From positions 1-64,000 of the forward strand of contig NZ_JAUSTO010000003.1 in NCBI RefSeq assembly GCF_030812885.1: 64,000 bases of DNA, read 5' to 3'. A program made the translations under genes and the position numbers. Below the pieces are notes generated by a model that searched no databases, had not been told where the DNA came from, and saw only the letters and a list, made by a program, of their open reading frames with translations. This document shows, in pieces, positions 35,592 to 44,696 of this stretch (position 1 is its first letter; every line of letters starts with the position of its first letter). The DNA comes from Moryella indoligenes (GTDB taxonomy: Bacteria; Bacillota; Clostridia; Lachnospirales; Lachnospiraceae).

Positions 35592-36263
35592 TTAGTTTAC
35601 TACCTGTAGACCTTCTATGCAAGTCCCGGCTTTACAATACCGAACCTTCTGAATCTCCTCCGGCAGCACGCGCCCCGCGCTCTGTTCGGAGACCCGCGCG
35701 ATGATCTGTTCTGCCTTTTCCTCCGGCACAAGGAGGGTCATGCTGACCGCCTCGCCAAATTCTGTCTCCATAACAGAGAGCGTCTCCTCCTCTGCGAGAT
35801 ACTGGAGCTTCCCGTAGAAGCTGTAGTCTGTGCTCCAGCGTATCAATCTGCCCCTGAGCCGCTCCGAGAAGAGCGAGGCATCCAGCGCGGCCGCAGCTGC
35901 GGCACTGTAAGCCCGCACCAGTCCGCCGGTTCCGAGCAGTATTCCGCCGAAATAGCGCGTGACAACCACACAGACATCCCGCAGCCCCTTCTTCCTGAGC
36001 AGCTCCAGCATGGGTAGCCCGGCGGTCTTCGCCGGCTCTCCGTCGTCGGAGAATTTCTCCACTGCTCCGTCCTCCCCGGTAATATAGGCGTAACAATTGT
36101 GCCGCGCCTCGCGGTGCTGCTTCCGGACCCCGGCAAGAAAGGCGATCGCCTCCTCCTCCGACTTCACCGCCGCCACCCGGGCGATAAAACGCGATTTTTT
36201 CTCCGTGATCTCCGCCTCTCCGCCGCGCAGGCAGAGCAGCGCTTTCTTCTCATTTTTCTCCAT
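35592..36263 (-). CDS. YigZ/IMPACT family protein
   Basis: A 223-aa protein with the UPF0029 N-terminal domain: KKSRFIARVAAVKSEEEA, HNCYAYITG, FSDDGEPAKTAGLPML and VVVTRYFGGILLGTGGLVRAYS. A C-terminal DUF1949-type ferredoxin-like domain follows. The family is widespread; the eukaryotic relative IMPACT regulates Gcn2, but the bacterial function is not settled (RNA or ribosome binding has been suggested). It precedes typA by 76 bp on the same strand and may share its transcript. Confidence 0.92.
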   Translation of the reverse strand: MEKNEKKALLCLRGGEAEITEKKSRFIARVAAVKSEEEAIAFLAGVRKQHREARHNCYAYITGEDGAVEKFSDDGEPAKTAGLPMLELLRKKGLRDVCVVVTRYFGGILLGTGGLVRAYSAAAAAALDASLFSERLRGRLIRWSTDYSFYGKLQYLAEEETLSVMETEFGEAVSMTLLVPEEKAEQIIARVSEQSAGRVLPEEIQKVRYCKAGTCIEGLQVVN

Positions 36264-36373
36264 ACTCTCTCACTTTGCAGTATTTTTTTAATAAATTCTT
36301 ATCTTTTTTGCAATGATTCAGGGCTTCTCTCCCACTTTCGCCTGAAATATATGGAAACACCGGCCCTCTGCTG

Positions 36374-36402
36374 TGGCATTCCAATAGGAGGAATGGTATA
36401 CT
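36374..36402 (+). promoter_or_regulatory. Possible extended -10 promoter of the PBP gene
   Basis: TGGTATACT gives an extended -10 (TATACT at 36397-36402). The TGGCAT 17 nt upstream is a poor -35 match. A similar TGGTATACT precedes the DUF4364 gene at about 50623-50631. Confidence 0.35.
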
Positions 36403-36441
36403 AGGAGCACTTACAATCATTTTAAGAAAAGAGGCACTTGC

Positions 36442-39069
36442 GTGAATTTTGGCAGACAGTCCGTGGAGCAGACTCTTCAGAAAGCCTCCTCCAACGCAGA
36501 AAAGTACAGAAGCTTTGCAGCTCTGGCTCTGGCCCGGGCTCTCTTCATCTGTGCCCTGTTCTTCACAGCGCTGTTCCTCGCCTGTGCTGCAGGCGCCGTA
36601 AAGGGTATCATCGCCTCTGCTCCGGAGCTGAGACCGGACAGTATCACTCCCATGGGCTTTGCGACCTCCGTCTACGACAGTGAGGGCAATCTCACAGAGA
36701 CACTGGTCATGGCGGGCTCCAACCGTGAGGAGGCAAGCTTTGAGGAGCTTCCCCAGGATCTTATAGATGCCTTCGTCGCAATTGAGGACGCCCGCTTCTG
36801 GCAGCACAACGGCATCGATACACGTTCCATTATGCGTGCGGTGGCGGGGGTCGTCAAGGGTGACTCCTCCTCCGGCGGCGGCTCCACCATCACCCAGCAG
36901 CTTATCAAGAACAACGTCTTTAACGGCGGACGCGAGAAGACCTTCGGTGAAAAATTGCAGCGAAAGCTCCAGGAACAGGCCCTTGCGCTTCAGCTCGAGA
37001 AGCAGATGGACAAGCAGCTCATTCTCACAAACTATCTGAACACCATAAATCTCGGCAACAATGCACTGGGCGTGAAGGTCGCCGCCCGCCGCTACTTTAA
37101 TAAAGAAGTTTCAGATCTCACGCTTTCCGAGTGCACCGTGCTTGCGGGCATCACGCAGAATCCCAGCCGCCTGAATCCCATCTCCGGGCAGGAGGCCAAT
37201 GCAGAAAAGAGAAAAGTCATTCTCCGCTATATGCTGGATCAGGGCTATATCACGAAGAAGGAGCAAACAGAGGCCCTCTCGGACAATGTCTACGAGAGGA
37301 TACAGAACGTAGATCTCATTACAAAGGAAAAGGCGACTCACGTCTACAGCTACTTCACAGACGAGCTGATTGATCAGCTGCTCTCTGACTTCAAGGAGAA
37401 ATTCGGCTACAGCGACACACAGGCGCATAAGCTCCTGTACAGCGGCGGACTCTCCATCTACACGACGCAGGATCCGAAGCTTCAGAGCATTGTTGACAGC
37501 GAAATCAACGACCCGTCCAATTATGCAGTCACCAAATATTCCCTCGAATACCGCCTGTCCATTGAGGACGCACAGGGAGAAAATCAGAACTACAGCGAGA
37601 GGGATCTGTTCCGCTGGCATGAGCAGGAGTCAGGAGAGTCCTTTGACGGTCTCTATCCCAGCGAGGCGGCCGCGCGGGCAGACGCGACAGCTTACAGGGA
37701 CTCGGTGCTTCTTAGCAGCGACAAAGTACTCGGCGAGACTCTGCACATTATACTGGAACCACAGGATTCCTTTGTGCTCATGGAACAGCGCACCGGGCAA
37801 GTGAAGGCGCTCTCAGGCGGGCGCGGTGAGAAGACCGCTTCGCTCTCCTTAAACCGTGCCTCAGACGTATTCCGTCAGCCCGGCTCCACCTTCAAGGTAC
37901 TCTCCTCCTTTGCCCCGGCGCTCGACGCCTGCGGACAGACGCTCGGCTCTGTATACTACGACGGTCCCTATGAGGCCAATGGCAAGCAGTTCAGAAACTG
38001 GTACGGCAGCGACAGATATCTCGGCTGGTCCAGCATCCGGGACGGTATTGTGTATTCCATGAATATCGTCGCAGTGCGCTGTCTGATGGAGACCGTCAGC
38101 CCACAGCTCGGGGCGGAATACGCAAGAAAGTTCGGCATCAGCTCCCTCACGGATACCGACTACAATCCCTCCATGGCACTTGGCGGCCTCACGAAGGGCG
38201 TCAGCAATCTGGAGCTCACGGCAGCGTTTGCCTCTATCGCGGACGGAGGAACCTACTCAAAGCCTGTATTCTACACCAGAATTCTGGATCACAACGGCAA
38301 GGTTCTGATCGACAACACAGCGGAACAGCACCGCGTCCTGAAGGAGAGCACCGCCTTTCTCCTGACCGACGCCATGGCGCAGTCCATGCTTCCGAACCGC
38401 AAGTTCGCGCAGGGCGGAACCAACATCAACTCCACCAGTACCCGTGCAAAGATTCCGAACATGAGCTGCGCAGGGAAATCGGGAACCACCACCAACAATG
38501 TGGACGTGTGGTTTGTCGGCTTCACCCCCTACTACACGGCGGGTATCTGGGGCGGCTGCGACGAGAACCAGCCGCTCAGCGCGGGCAATGGAGGAAATTC
38601 CTATCACAAGGACATCTGGAGAAAAATCATGGAGCGCATACACGCAGATCTGAACGACACCGGCTTTCCGGTTCCGGAGAGCATCGTACAGGCGCAGATC
38701 TGCCGCAAATCCGGAAAGCTGGCGGTACGCGGCGTGTGCAGCAGCGATCCGCGCGGAGATGCAGTCTACACGGAATACTTCGCGCGCGGCTCCATACCCT
38801 CGGAGATGTGCGACAAACACAGAACCGTCACAGTGTGCGCTGAGTCCGGCCAGCTTCCAAACAGCTACTGCCCCTCCACTGCAAATCGCGTGGTCATGGT
38901 AACTCCTGAGAGCGAGGTCGGTACAGACGACTCCACGCTGAGCGTATATAGCCACTGCACCATCCACAGCGCACAGACGCAGGAAAGCACAGTGCAGTCC
39001 TCCGAAGCGCCCGGAAGCGGCGCAGTCATCGGACTTCCGCCCGGACAAAGCGAGACACAGGCCCCCTGA
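36442..39069 (+). CDS. Class A penicillin-binding protein (PBP1A type)
   Basis: An 875-aa bifunctional peptidoglycan synthase. An N-terminal cytoplasmic tail and membrane anchor (about 28-55) are followed by the GT51 glycosyltransferase domain with EDARFWQHNGID (catalytic Glu near 115) and GGGSTITQQL. The transpeptidase domain has SxxK in PGSTFKVL (Ser near 481), the SMN triad in YSMNIVAVR, and KSGTT near 679. The C-terminal tail is Ser/Thr/Pro-rich after a Cys-containing extension. The start is a GTG with a weak AGAGG upstream. A terminator stem overlaps the last codons. It is encoded alone, divergent from the YigZ-family gene. Confidence 0.93.
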   Translation: MNFGRQSVEQTLQKASSNAEKYRSFAALALARALFICALFFTALFLACAAGAVKGIIASAPELRPDSITPMGFATSVYDSEGNLTETLVMAGSNREEASFEELPQDLIDAFVAIEDARFWQHNGIDTRSIMRAVAGVVKGDSSSGGGSTITQQLIKNNVFNGGREKTFGEKLQRKLQEQALALQLEKQMDKQLILTNYLNTINLGNNALGVKVAARRYFNKEVSDLTLSECTVLAGITQNPSRLNPISGQEANAEKRKVILRYMLDQGYITKKEQTEALSDNVYERIQNVDLITKEKATHVYSYFTDELIDQLLSDFKEKFGYSDTQAHKLLYSGGLSIYTTQDPKLQSIVDSEINDPSNYAVTKYSLEYRLSIEDAQGENQNYSERDLFRWHEQESGESFDGLYPSEAAARADATAYRDSVLLSSDKVLGETLHIILEPQDSFVLMEQRTGQVKALSGGRGEKTASLSLNRASDVFRQPGSTFKVLSSFAPALDACGQTLGSVYYDGPYEANGKQFRNWYGSDRYLGWSSIRDGIVYSMNIVAVRCLMETVSPQLGAEYARKFGISSLTDTDYNPSMALGGLTKGVSNLELTAAFASIADGGTYSKPVFYTRILDHNGKVLIDNTAEQHRVLKESTAFLLTDAMAQSMLPNRKFAQGGTNINSTSTRAKIPNMSCAGKSGTTTNNVDVWFVGFTPYYTAGIWGGCDENQPLSAGNGGNSYHKDIWRKIMERIHADLNDTGFPVPESIVQAQICRKSGKLAVRGVCSSDPRGDAVYTEYFARGSIPSEMCDKHRTVTVCAESGQLPNSYCPSTANRVVMVTPESEVGTDDSTLSVYSHCTIHSAQTQESTVQSSEAPGSGAVIGLPPGQSETQAP

Positions 39070-39103
39070 AGCGGCCTGTGTCTCGCTTTGTCCTGCGTTT
39101 TTT
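39043..39103 (+). terminator. Terminator overlapping the 3' end of the PBP coding region
   Basis: A perfect 21-bp stem (39043-39063 with 39073-39093) encloses the stop codon in its 9-nt loop and is followed by TGCG and six T. The left arm encodes the last residues (GQSETQA). Confidence 0.85.
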
Positions 39104-39112
39104 CCATGTTTC

Positions 39113-40456
39113 TCAATATCCCCGCTCCGTCTTCGCCTGCGTGGCAAGCTCCGTATCCGGGAAACGCATAATCACCTCTCCAAAGAGATTGTTCGCATTC
39201 TGAATATCGTTCTGCTGCTTGTAGGCCATAGCCTTTTTGAACAGCGCAGCCGTATAGTCCGGATTGATAGCGAGTGCCTTGTCGTAATAGGAAATGGCCT
39301 TCTCATAATCTCCGCTGCCATAGGCGAGCTCCCCCTGCTGATAGAGACTCGAGTAGCCCTCTGCACGCATCTTATCTGCGATGGAATTATAGATCGCAGT
39401 CACAGAGACGCCGCTCTCGTCGTCGATATCCGTGAGCTGCGCTGCATCGATCATCGCAAAGAGATCTGCTGCGTGTGCATAATTATCACTTCTGTAATCA
39501 TTCAGTATGCCGATCAGTCTCTGATACTGTGAGAGCTTGTAGGTATAGCTCTCCTCTATGGTGTTCAGCTGATTTTGCAGTTCATCCCGCTCCGTCTCCA
39601 CAGCTCCGCCACTGCCCCGCGCCTCCGCGAGAGCATTATTCGCCTCTGAGAGCTGCTCACTCACGGAGATGAGCTCCTCATTGTGTGCGCGCCGGAGCTC
39701 CGCCTGCTTCGTCGGAAGATAGAGAAAAAATACCGCCGCAGAACCGATCAAAAGACCGATTCCGATATTCAGTATGGTCTGCCATCCCGTGCTCTCCCGG
39801 TAAGTAGAGGGGATAATCACATCATCCCCCGAAAGCTTTTCAGCCTCCCGCAGCTCTCGCTGTTCCGCCACCGCATCTGTTCGCGCCTGCTCCCGGCTCT
39901 GCTCAATTGAGAGCGCCTCCCGCACCTCTGCGAGATAGCGCACAGCGTCAGAATTGCCGCGATCCGTCCTGAGAAGCCGGAGCAGATGGAGTTCTGCCTT
40001 CCTCCATTCCCCCGCCTGCATGCAGAGCAGGGAGAGCAGCAGCCCGGCCCGGGTATAGTTCGGATACTGCGCCACCACTCCGGAGAGCAGATGCAGCGCC
40101 GTATCATGGCTTCCGTTCTTTGAGAGCTCCAGCGCGAGATTGTACTGCTCTGCCATGCGCGCGTAGAACCTGAGTCTTCCGTTTCGTTTGCGGATATCCT
40201 CCAGATACCAGGCGGCGCGGTTGTCCTCCGGCTTTAGGTTCAGGCTCAAAACCCACTGCACCAGTGCGTCCCCGACCTCTCCCAGCTCAAAGAAGATGAG
40301 ACCCAGCAGATTTCTCGCGTCCGTAAGCTCCTTATTCAGCTTCAGCGCGCGCTTTAAGAGCGGCACGGCTCCGGAGAGATCCCTGTCTCTGGCCCGCAGC
40401 AGTGCGCGGTTATAGCAGCTGTTTGCAGCTCTCTCACAGCGTCGAAGCGCAGTCGT
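39113..40456 (-). CDS. Membrane-anchored TPR protein with coiled coil
   Basis: A 447-448-aa protein with no catalytic motif. The N-terminal TPR helices (about 15-190; NRALLRARDRDLSGAVPLLKRALKLN pattern) are cytoplasmic. One membrane helix lies near 232-252 (ILNIGIGLLIGSAAVFFLYL). A charged coiled coil follows (about 255-320), then a second TPR set (YQQGELAYGSGDYEKAISYYDKALAINPDYTAAL). Its ATG (40459-40457) overlaps the stop of a 49-aa gene, so it is translationally coupled to it and, through it, to folC. It probably scaffolds a protein complex at the membrane. No named family was recognised beyond TPR. Confidence 0.8.
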   Translation of the reverse strand, partial: TTALRRCERAANSCYNRALLRARDRDLSGAVPLLKRALKLNKELTDARNLLGLIFFELGEVGDALVQWVLSLNLKPEDNRAAWYLEDIRKRNGRLRFYARMAEQYNLALELSKNGSHDTALHLLSGVVAQYPNYTRAGLLLSLLCMQAGEWRKAELHLLRLLRTDRGNSDAVRYLAEVREALSIEQSREQARTDAVAEQRELREAEKLSGDDVIIPSTYRESTGWQTILNIGIGLLIGSAAVFFLYLPTKQAELRRAHNEELISVSEQLSEANNALAEARGSGGAVETERDELQNQLNTIEESYTYKLSQYQRLIGILNDYRSDNYAHAADLFAMIDAAQLTDIDDESGVSVTAIYNSIADKMRAEGYSSLYQQGELAYGSGDYEKAISYYDKALAINPDYTAALFKKAMAYKQQNDIQNANNLFGEVIMRFPDTELATQAKTERGY

Positions 40457-40605
40457 CATCCCTTCTTCTCCTCAGCTCCGCCCTTCAGAATCTCGATCAT
40501 GATATCCTTCAGATCCGTCAGATCACTCTGAACGATCGCATCCTCCACAGCGGAGATATCCAGACTGGACTTAAAATTCCTGATCTCTTCATCGTAATTG
40601 ATCAT
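40456..40605 (-). CDS. 49-aa protein coupled to folC and the TPR gene
   Basis: A short frame, MINYDEEIRNFKSSLDISA... ending in GGAEEKKG, overlaps folC at its start and the TPR gene at its end, both by ATGA. GAGAGGAGTCAGAA before the ATG is a good ribosome site lying inside the end of folC. The peptide is acidic and probably helical, with no membrane segment. The two overlaps and the ribosome site argue for real translation. No family was recognised; a role together with the TPR protein is plausible. Confidence 0.75.
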   Translation of the reverse strand: MINYDEEIRNFKSSLDISAVEDAIVQSDLTDLKDIMIEILKGGAEEKKG

Positions 40606-41846
40606 TTCTGACTCCTCTCGGCAGCGAGTATCTCTCCCACAAGGTAGAGCGAGCCCGCGCCAAAAAGTATTTCATCTTCAGAGCGCTCTGCTCTCGCCCT
40701 GCGCCAAGCTTCCGCAACGGAGGCGTACTCCCGCACGTCCGCCACACCATCCGTGCGGTACAGCCGCGCGAGCTCCGAGGCATCTGCGGCGCGGTAGGAA
40801 TCCAGCGGAGCGACGTAAACTCTCACGGGCTGAAGCGCTTCTGAGAAAGCAGCGACCACATGGCGAAGATCCTTGTCACTCACCGCACTTGTCAGCAGCA
40901 CCGGCTTTTTCCTTCTTGCCTCACAGAGCCCGCGCGCAGCCTCCGTCATGGCGCGGACACCGTCTTCGTTGTGTCCTCCATCCAGAAAAACATTCGGGTA
41001 TATCTCATCCATGCGTCCCGCCCAGTGTGTCCTCCGCACAGAGTCCTCAAAGAGCTGTGCGCTGTCTTTCCTTCCCTGCCAGAGTTCCGGCTGCTTCTTA
41101 AGGAGCTCAAAGACGCGCTTTGCAAGCGTCGCGTTCTCCCTCATATAGCGCGCGGGAAGAAAAGAGAAGCTCTCCTCAATATCCTTGACTGCAAGCGCAG
41201 GAGCCCCCATGAGCTCCGCCTGCCTCCGTATGACTTCAGCCGTCCCGGCTCGTCTGGCATCATAGACGATCGGTACCCCCGGCTTAATAATGCCGGCCTT
41301 CTCCGCTGCGATCTTTTCCACCGTATCACCCAGATACTGCATGTGATCGAGGCTGATGCTGGTGATTACGGTCATGATCGGCGCGCAGGAATTGGTCGCG
41401 TCCAGGCGCCCGCCGAGCCCTGTCTCCAGCATCACGACATCAACATCCGCCTCCTGAAAAATGAGCATCGCCATATAGAACAGAAACTCAAAGTAGGCAG
41501 GAAAGCTTCCTCCCTCCTTCTCCCACTGCTCTCCGAGCAGCTTCACCCGCTCTGCGGCTGCCTGAAAGCGCTCCGGGGAGACAGGCACATTGTCGATCAG
41601 AATTCTCTCCCTTATATCGACGAGATGCGGGGATATGAAGGTACCCGTGCGAAGTCCTGCGTCAAGAAAGGCCTGCGTCAGATAGGCGCAGACAGAGCCC
41701 TTGCCATTCGTTCCGGCGACATGGATGATCTTCAGCTGTCTGTCCGGCGCGCCGAGCCGGTCCAGAAAGCGCCTCACCTCCGGTACGCTGTTCTTTTTGT
41801 CCCCCCACATCGGAAGATCCTCCGGAAAATGCTTTCCAGTATTCAT
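40602..41846 (-). CDS. folC: Bifunctional folylpolyglutamate/dihydrofolate synthase
   Basis: A 414-aa Mur-ligase-fold enzyme that adds glutamate to folates (and to dihydropteroate in bifunctional forms). The P-loop is IHVAGTNGKGSVCAYLTQ. FISPHLVDIRERI, FEFLFYMAMLIFQEADVDVVMLETGLGGRLDATN and VFLDGGHNEDGVRAM follow. The ATG at 41846 has GGAGAGGAG seven nt upstream and fits the family N-terminus; a longer frame begins at 41945. It lies 188 bp downstream of valS, a common pairing in Bacillota. Its stop overlaps the following small gene. Confidence 0.95.
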   Translation of the reverse strand: MNTGKHFPEDLPMWGDKKNSVPEVRRFLDRLGAPDRQLKIIHVAGTNGKGSVCAYLTQAFLDAGLRTGTFISPHLVDIRERILIDNVPVSPERFQAAAERVKLLGEQWEKEGGSFPAYFEFLFYMAMLIFQEADVDVVMLETGLGGRLDATNSCAPIMTVITSISLDHMQYLGDTVEKIAAEKAGIIKPGVPIVYDARRAGTAEVIRRQAELMGAPALAVKDIEESFSFLPARYMRENATLAKRVFELLKKQPELWQGRKDSAQLFEDSVRRTHWAGRMDEIYPNVFLDGGHNEDGVRAMTEAARGLCEARRKKPVLLTSAVSDKDLRHVVAAFSEALQPVRVYVAPLDSYRAADASELARLYRTDGVADVREYASVAEAWRRARAERSEDEILFGAGSLYLVGEILAAERSQK

Positions 41847-42034
41847 GAAGCTCCTCTCCTGCCCGCGAGGCGCAGCCGTCCTCTCAGAACTGCTGCGCCC
41901 TGCGGCAAGTCCGTTTATTTTCCTGAGAAATGCGGATGAAGGCATTTCCCGTGCCGAATTTGCACCGCGAAGCAGCTTTTCTCATGCAAATCCATGTATG
42001 TTGACCAAAAGTTTCTGAGATAGCAATGATTGCA

Positions 42035-44680
42035 TCAGTGCTTTTTAAGATGTGCCATCTGCTCTCTCAGCTGCTGCAGCATCTGCTCATACTTTTTCAG
42101 CTTTTCCCGCTCTACCTCCACCTTTTCAGCGGGTGCCTTATCCAGGAAGCGCTGATTCTTCAGCATTCCGTTGGAGCGCTGTATCTCTGAGTTCAGGCGC
42201 TCCTCCTCCTTTGCGAGGCGCAGAAGCTCCTTCTCCGTATCCACAAGATCCGCAAAGGGAATGTAGAGATTGGCCCCCGGAATCACAGCGGAGACTGCAT
42301 CTTCCGCAATTCCGGTATGATCCGCCTGAATATGCACCTTGGAGGCACGCGCGAGCATCGCAAAGAAGGACTCCGCACGCGCAAAGTTTGCCCGGATACC
42401 GGCGTCCTCCGAGACCACATAGACCGCGGCCTGACGTCCGGGAGACACATTCATCGAGCTTCGCACCGCACGAATCGCGCGAACAGCCTCCTTCACGCTC
42501 TCCACCTCACGCTCATCCTTGGGGAAGGAGAGACTGTCCTCACTGCGCGGCCAGGACGCAACCATAATGCTCTCCTCATTCTCGTTCAGAGTACAGTAGA
42601 TCTCCTCCGTGATGAAGGGCAGGAAGGGATGCAGAAGCTTTAAGGATCTGGACAGCACCTCCTTCAGGGTCCAGAGCGCCGCATCTCTGCTTGTGTCCTC
42701 CTTATCCCAGAGCCGCGGCTTCACCATCTCGATATACCAGTCACAGAACTCCTCCCAGATAAAATCATAGATCTTCTGGAGCGCGATCCCGAGCTCGTAC
42801 TTGTCAAGATTCTCCGTGACCTCAGCAGCGAGTGCATTGCACTTTGAGAGTATCCAGCGATCCGCCGCCGTAAGAGCCTCCGCCGCCGGTCGCTCCGGAG
42901 CTTTCTCGCCGAGATTCATCATGATAAAGCGGGAGGCATTCCAGACCTTGTTTGCGAAATTCCTCGCAGCCTCCACGCGCTCCCAGTAGAAGCGCATATC
43001 ATTGCCCGGCGCATTTCCCGTCATGAGCGTGAGGCGAAGCGCATCCGCGCCGTACTTCTCCACAACCTCGAGAGGATCTATGCCGTTTCCGAGCGACTTC
43101 GACATCTTGCGTCCCTTTGCGTCACGCACCAGCCCATGAATCAGCACCGTATGGAAGGGCAGCTCTCCCGTCTGCTCCAGCGCGGAGAAGACCATGCGGA
43201 TCACCCAGAAGAAGATGATGTCATAGCCCGTCACCAGCACATCTGTCGGATAGAAATACTTCAGTTCCTCCGTTTTTTCCGGCCAGCCAAGTGTGGAGAA
43301 GGGCCAGAGGGCAGAGCTGAACCAGGTATCCAGCGTATCCTCGTCCTGCTTTAAATGCCTGCCTCCGCACTTCGGGCAGCGCTCCGGGGTCTCCCGCGCC
43401 ACAATAGTCTCTCCGCAGTCCTCGCAGTACCAGGCCGGGATCCGGTGTCCCCACCAGAGCTGGCGCGAGATACACCAGTCATGGATCCCCTCCAGCCAGT
43501 TCAGATAAGTCTTGCCATAGCTCTCCGGAACGAATTGAAGCCTTCCGTCTCTCAGTGCCTCGATTGCGGGCTTTGCCATCTCGTCCATCTTCACAAACCA
43601 CTGCGGCTTGATCATGGGCTCCACCGTTGTCTTGCAGCGATCGTGTGTTCCGACGCTGTGGCTGTGCGGAACGACCTTCACCAGAAGCCCTTCCGCCTCA
43701 AGATCCGCAACCATTGCCTTTCTCGCCTCGTAGCGGTCCATTCCGTCGTACTTTGAGCCTGGGCAGTCGATTGTCGCATCATCGTGCATGATATTGAGCT
43801 CCGGAAGTCCATGGCGTTTTCCGACCTCAAAATCGTTCGGATCGTGGGCCGGAGTGATCTTCACACAACCGGTTCCGAATTCTCTGTCCACATAGGCATC
43901 CGCGATAACCGGGATTTCTCTGTCCGTCAGCGGCAGCTTCAGAAGCTTTCCGACGAGATCCCTGTAGCGCTCATCCTCTGGATTAACGGCCACCGCCGTA
44001 TCGCCCAGCAGGGTCTCGGGACGTGTGGTCGCGATCTCGACATACCTGCCCTCCTCACCGACAATGGGATAACGAATATGCCAGAAGAAGCTGTCCTGAT
44101 CGACATGCTCCACCTCCGCGTCACTGATCGAGGTCTGACAGACTGGGCACCAGTTGATGATACGGCTTCCCTTGTAGATATATCCCTTGTTGTAAAGGCG
44201 GATAAACACCTCCTTTACGGCTTCGGAACAGCCCTCATCCATCGTAAAGCGCTCTCTGTCCCAGTCCGCGGAGGAACCGAGCTTTTTCAGCTGATTGATG
44301 ATTCTGGAGCCATACTCCTCTTTCCAGTCCCAGCACTCCTTTAAGAAGCCCTCTCTTCCAAGATCTTCCTTGCGCTTTCCTTCCTTCTTCAGCTTGTCGA
44401 TCACCTTGACCTCGGTCGCAATCGCAGCGTGGTCAGTGCCCGGCTGCCAGAGTGCAGAGTAGCCCTGCATTCTCTTATACCGAATCAGAATATCCTGCAT
44501 GGTATTGTCCAGCGCATGCCCCATATGCAGCTGCCCGGTGATGTTCGGCGGCGGCATAACGATCGTAAAGGGCTTTCTGTCTACGTCTGCCTTTGCGTGG
44601 AAATAGCCCTTATCCATCCATTTCTGATAGAGACTGTCCTCGATCTCAGAGGGCGCATAGGTCTTTGGAAGTATTTTCAT
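42035..44680 (-). CDS. valS: Valine--tRNA ligase
   Basis: An 881-aa class I synthetase that charges tRNA-Val. The HIGH-type motif PPPNITGQLHMGHALDNT is near residue 40. The editing domain is recognised by RPETLLGDTAVAVNPEDERY. The motif GRKMSKSLGNGIDPLEVV is near 520. An anticodon-binding domain and the valyl-specific C-terminal coiled-coil arm (LRLAKEEERLNSEIQRSNGMLKN...) complete the protein. Full length. It lies 16 nt after the preceding helical-protein gene and ahead of folC, within a long minus-strand run. Confidence 0.98.
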   Translation of the reverse strand: MKILPKTYAPSEIEDSLYQKWMDKGYFHAKADVDRKPFTIVMPPPNITGQLHMGHALDNTMQDILIRYKRMQGYSALWQPGTDHAAIATEVKVIDKLKKEGKRKEDLGREGFLKECWDWKEEYGSRIINQLKKLGSSADWDRERFTMDEGCSEAVKEVFIRLYNKGYIYKGSRIINWCPVCQTSISDAEVEHVDQDSFFWHIRYPIVGEEGRYVEIATTRPETLLGDTAVAVNPEDERYRDLVGKLLKLPLTDREIPVIADAYVDREFGTGCVKITPAHDPNDFEVGKRHGLPELNIMHDDATIDCPGSKYDGMDRYEARKAMVADLEAEGLLVKVVPHSHSVGTHDRCKTTVEPMIKPQWFVKMDEMAKPAIEALRDGRLQFVPESYGKTYLNWLEGIHDWCISRQLWWGHRIPAWYCEDCGETIVARETPERCPKCGGRHLKQDEDTLDTWFSSALWPFSTLGWPEKTEELKYFYPTDVLVTGYDIIFFWVIRMVFSALEQTGELPFHTVLIHGLVRDAKGRKMSKSLGNGIDPLEVVEKYGADALRLTLMTGNAPGNDMRFYWERVEAARNFANKVWNASRFIMMNLGEKAPERPAAEALTAADRWILSKCNALAAEVTENLDKYELGIALQKIYDFIWEEFCDWYIEMVKPRLWDKEDTSRDAALWTLKEVLSRSLKLLHPFLPFITEEIYCTLNENEESIMVASWPRSEDSLSFPKDEREVESVKEAVRAIRAVRSSMNVSPGRQAAVYVVSEDAGIRANFARAESFFAMLARASKVHIQADHTGIAEDAVSAVIPGANLYIPFADLVDTEKELLRLAKEEERLNSEIQRSNGMLKNQRFLDKAPAEKVEVEREKLKKYEQMLQQLREQMAHLKKH

Positions 44681-44696
44681 TGTTCATTTATCCTTT

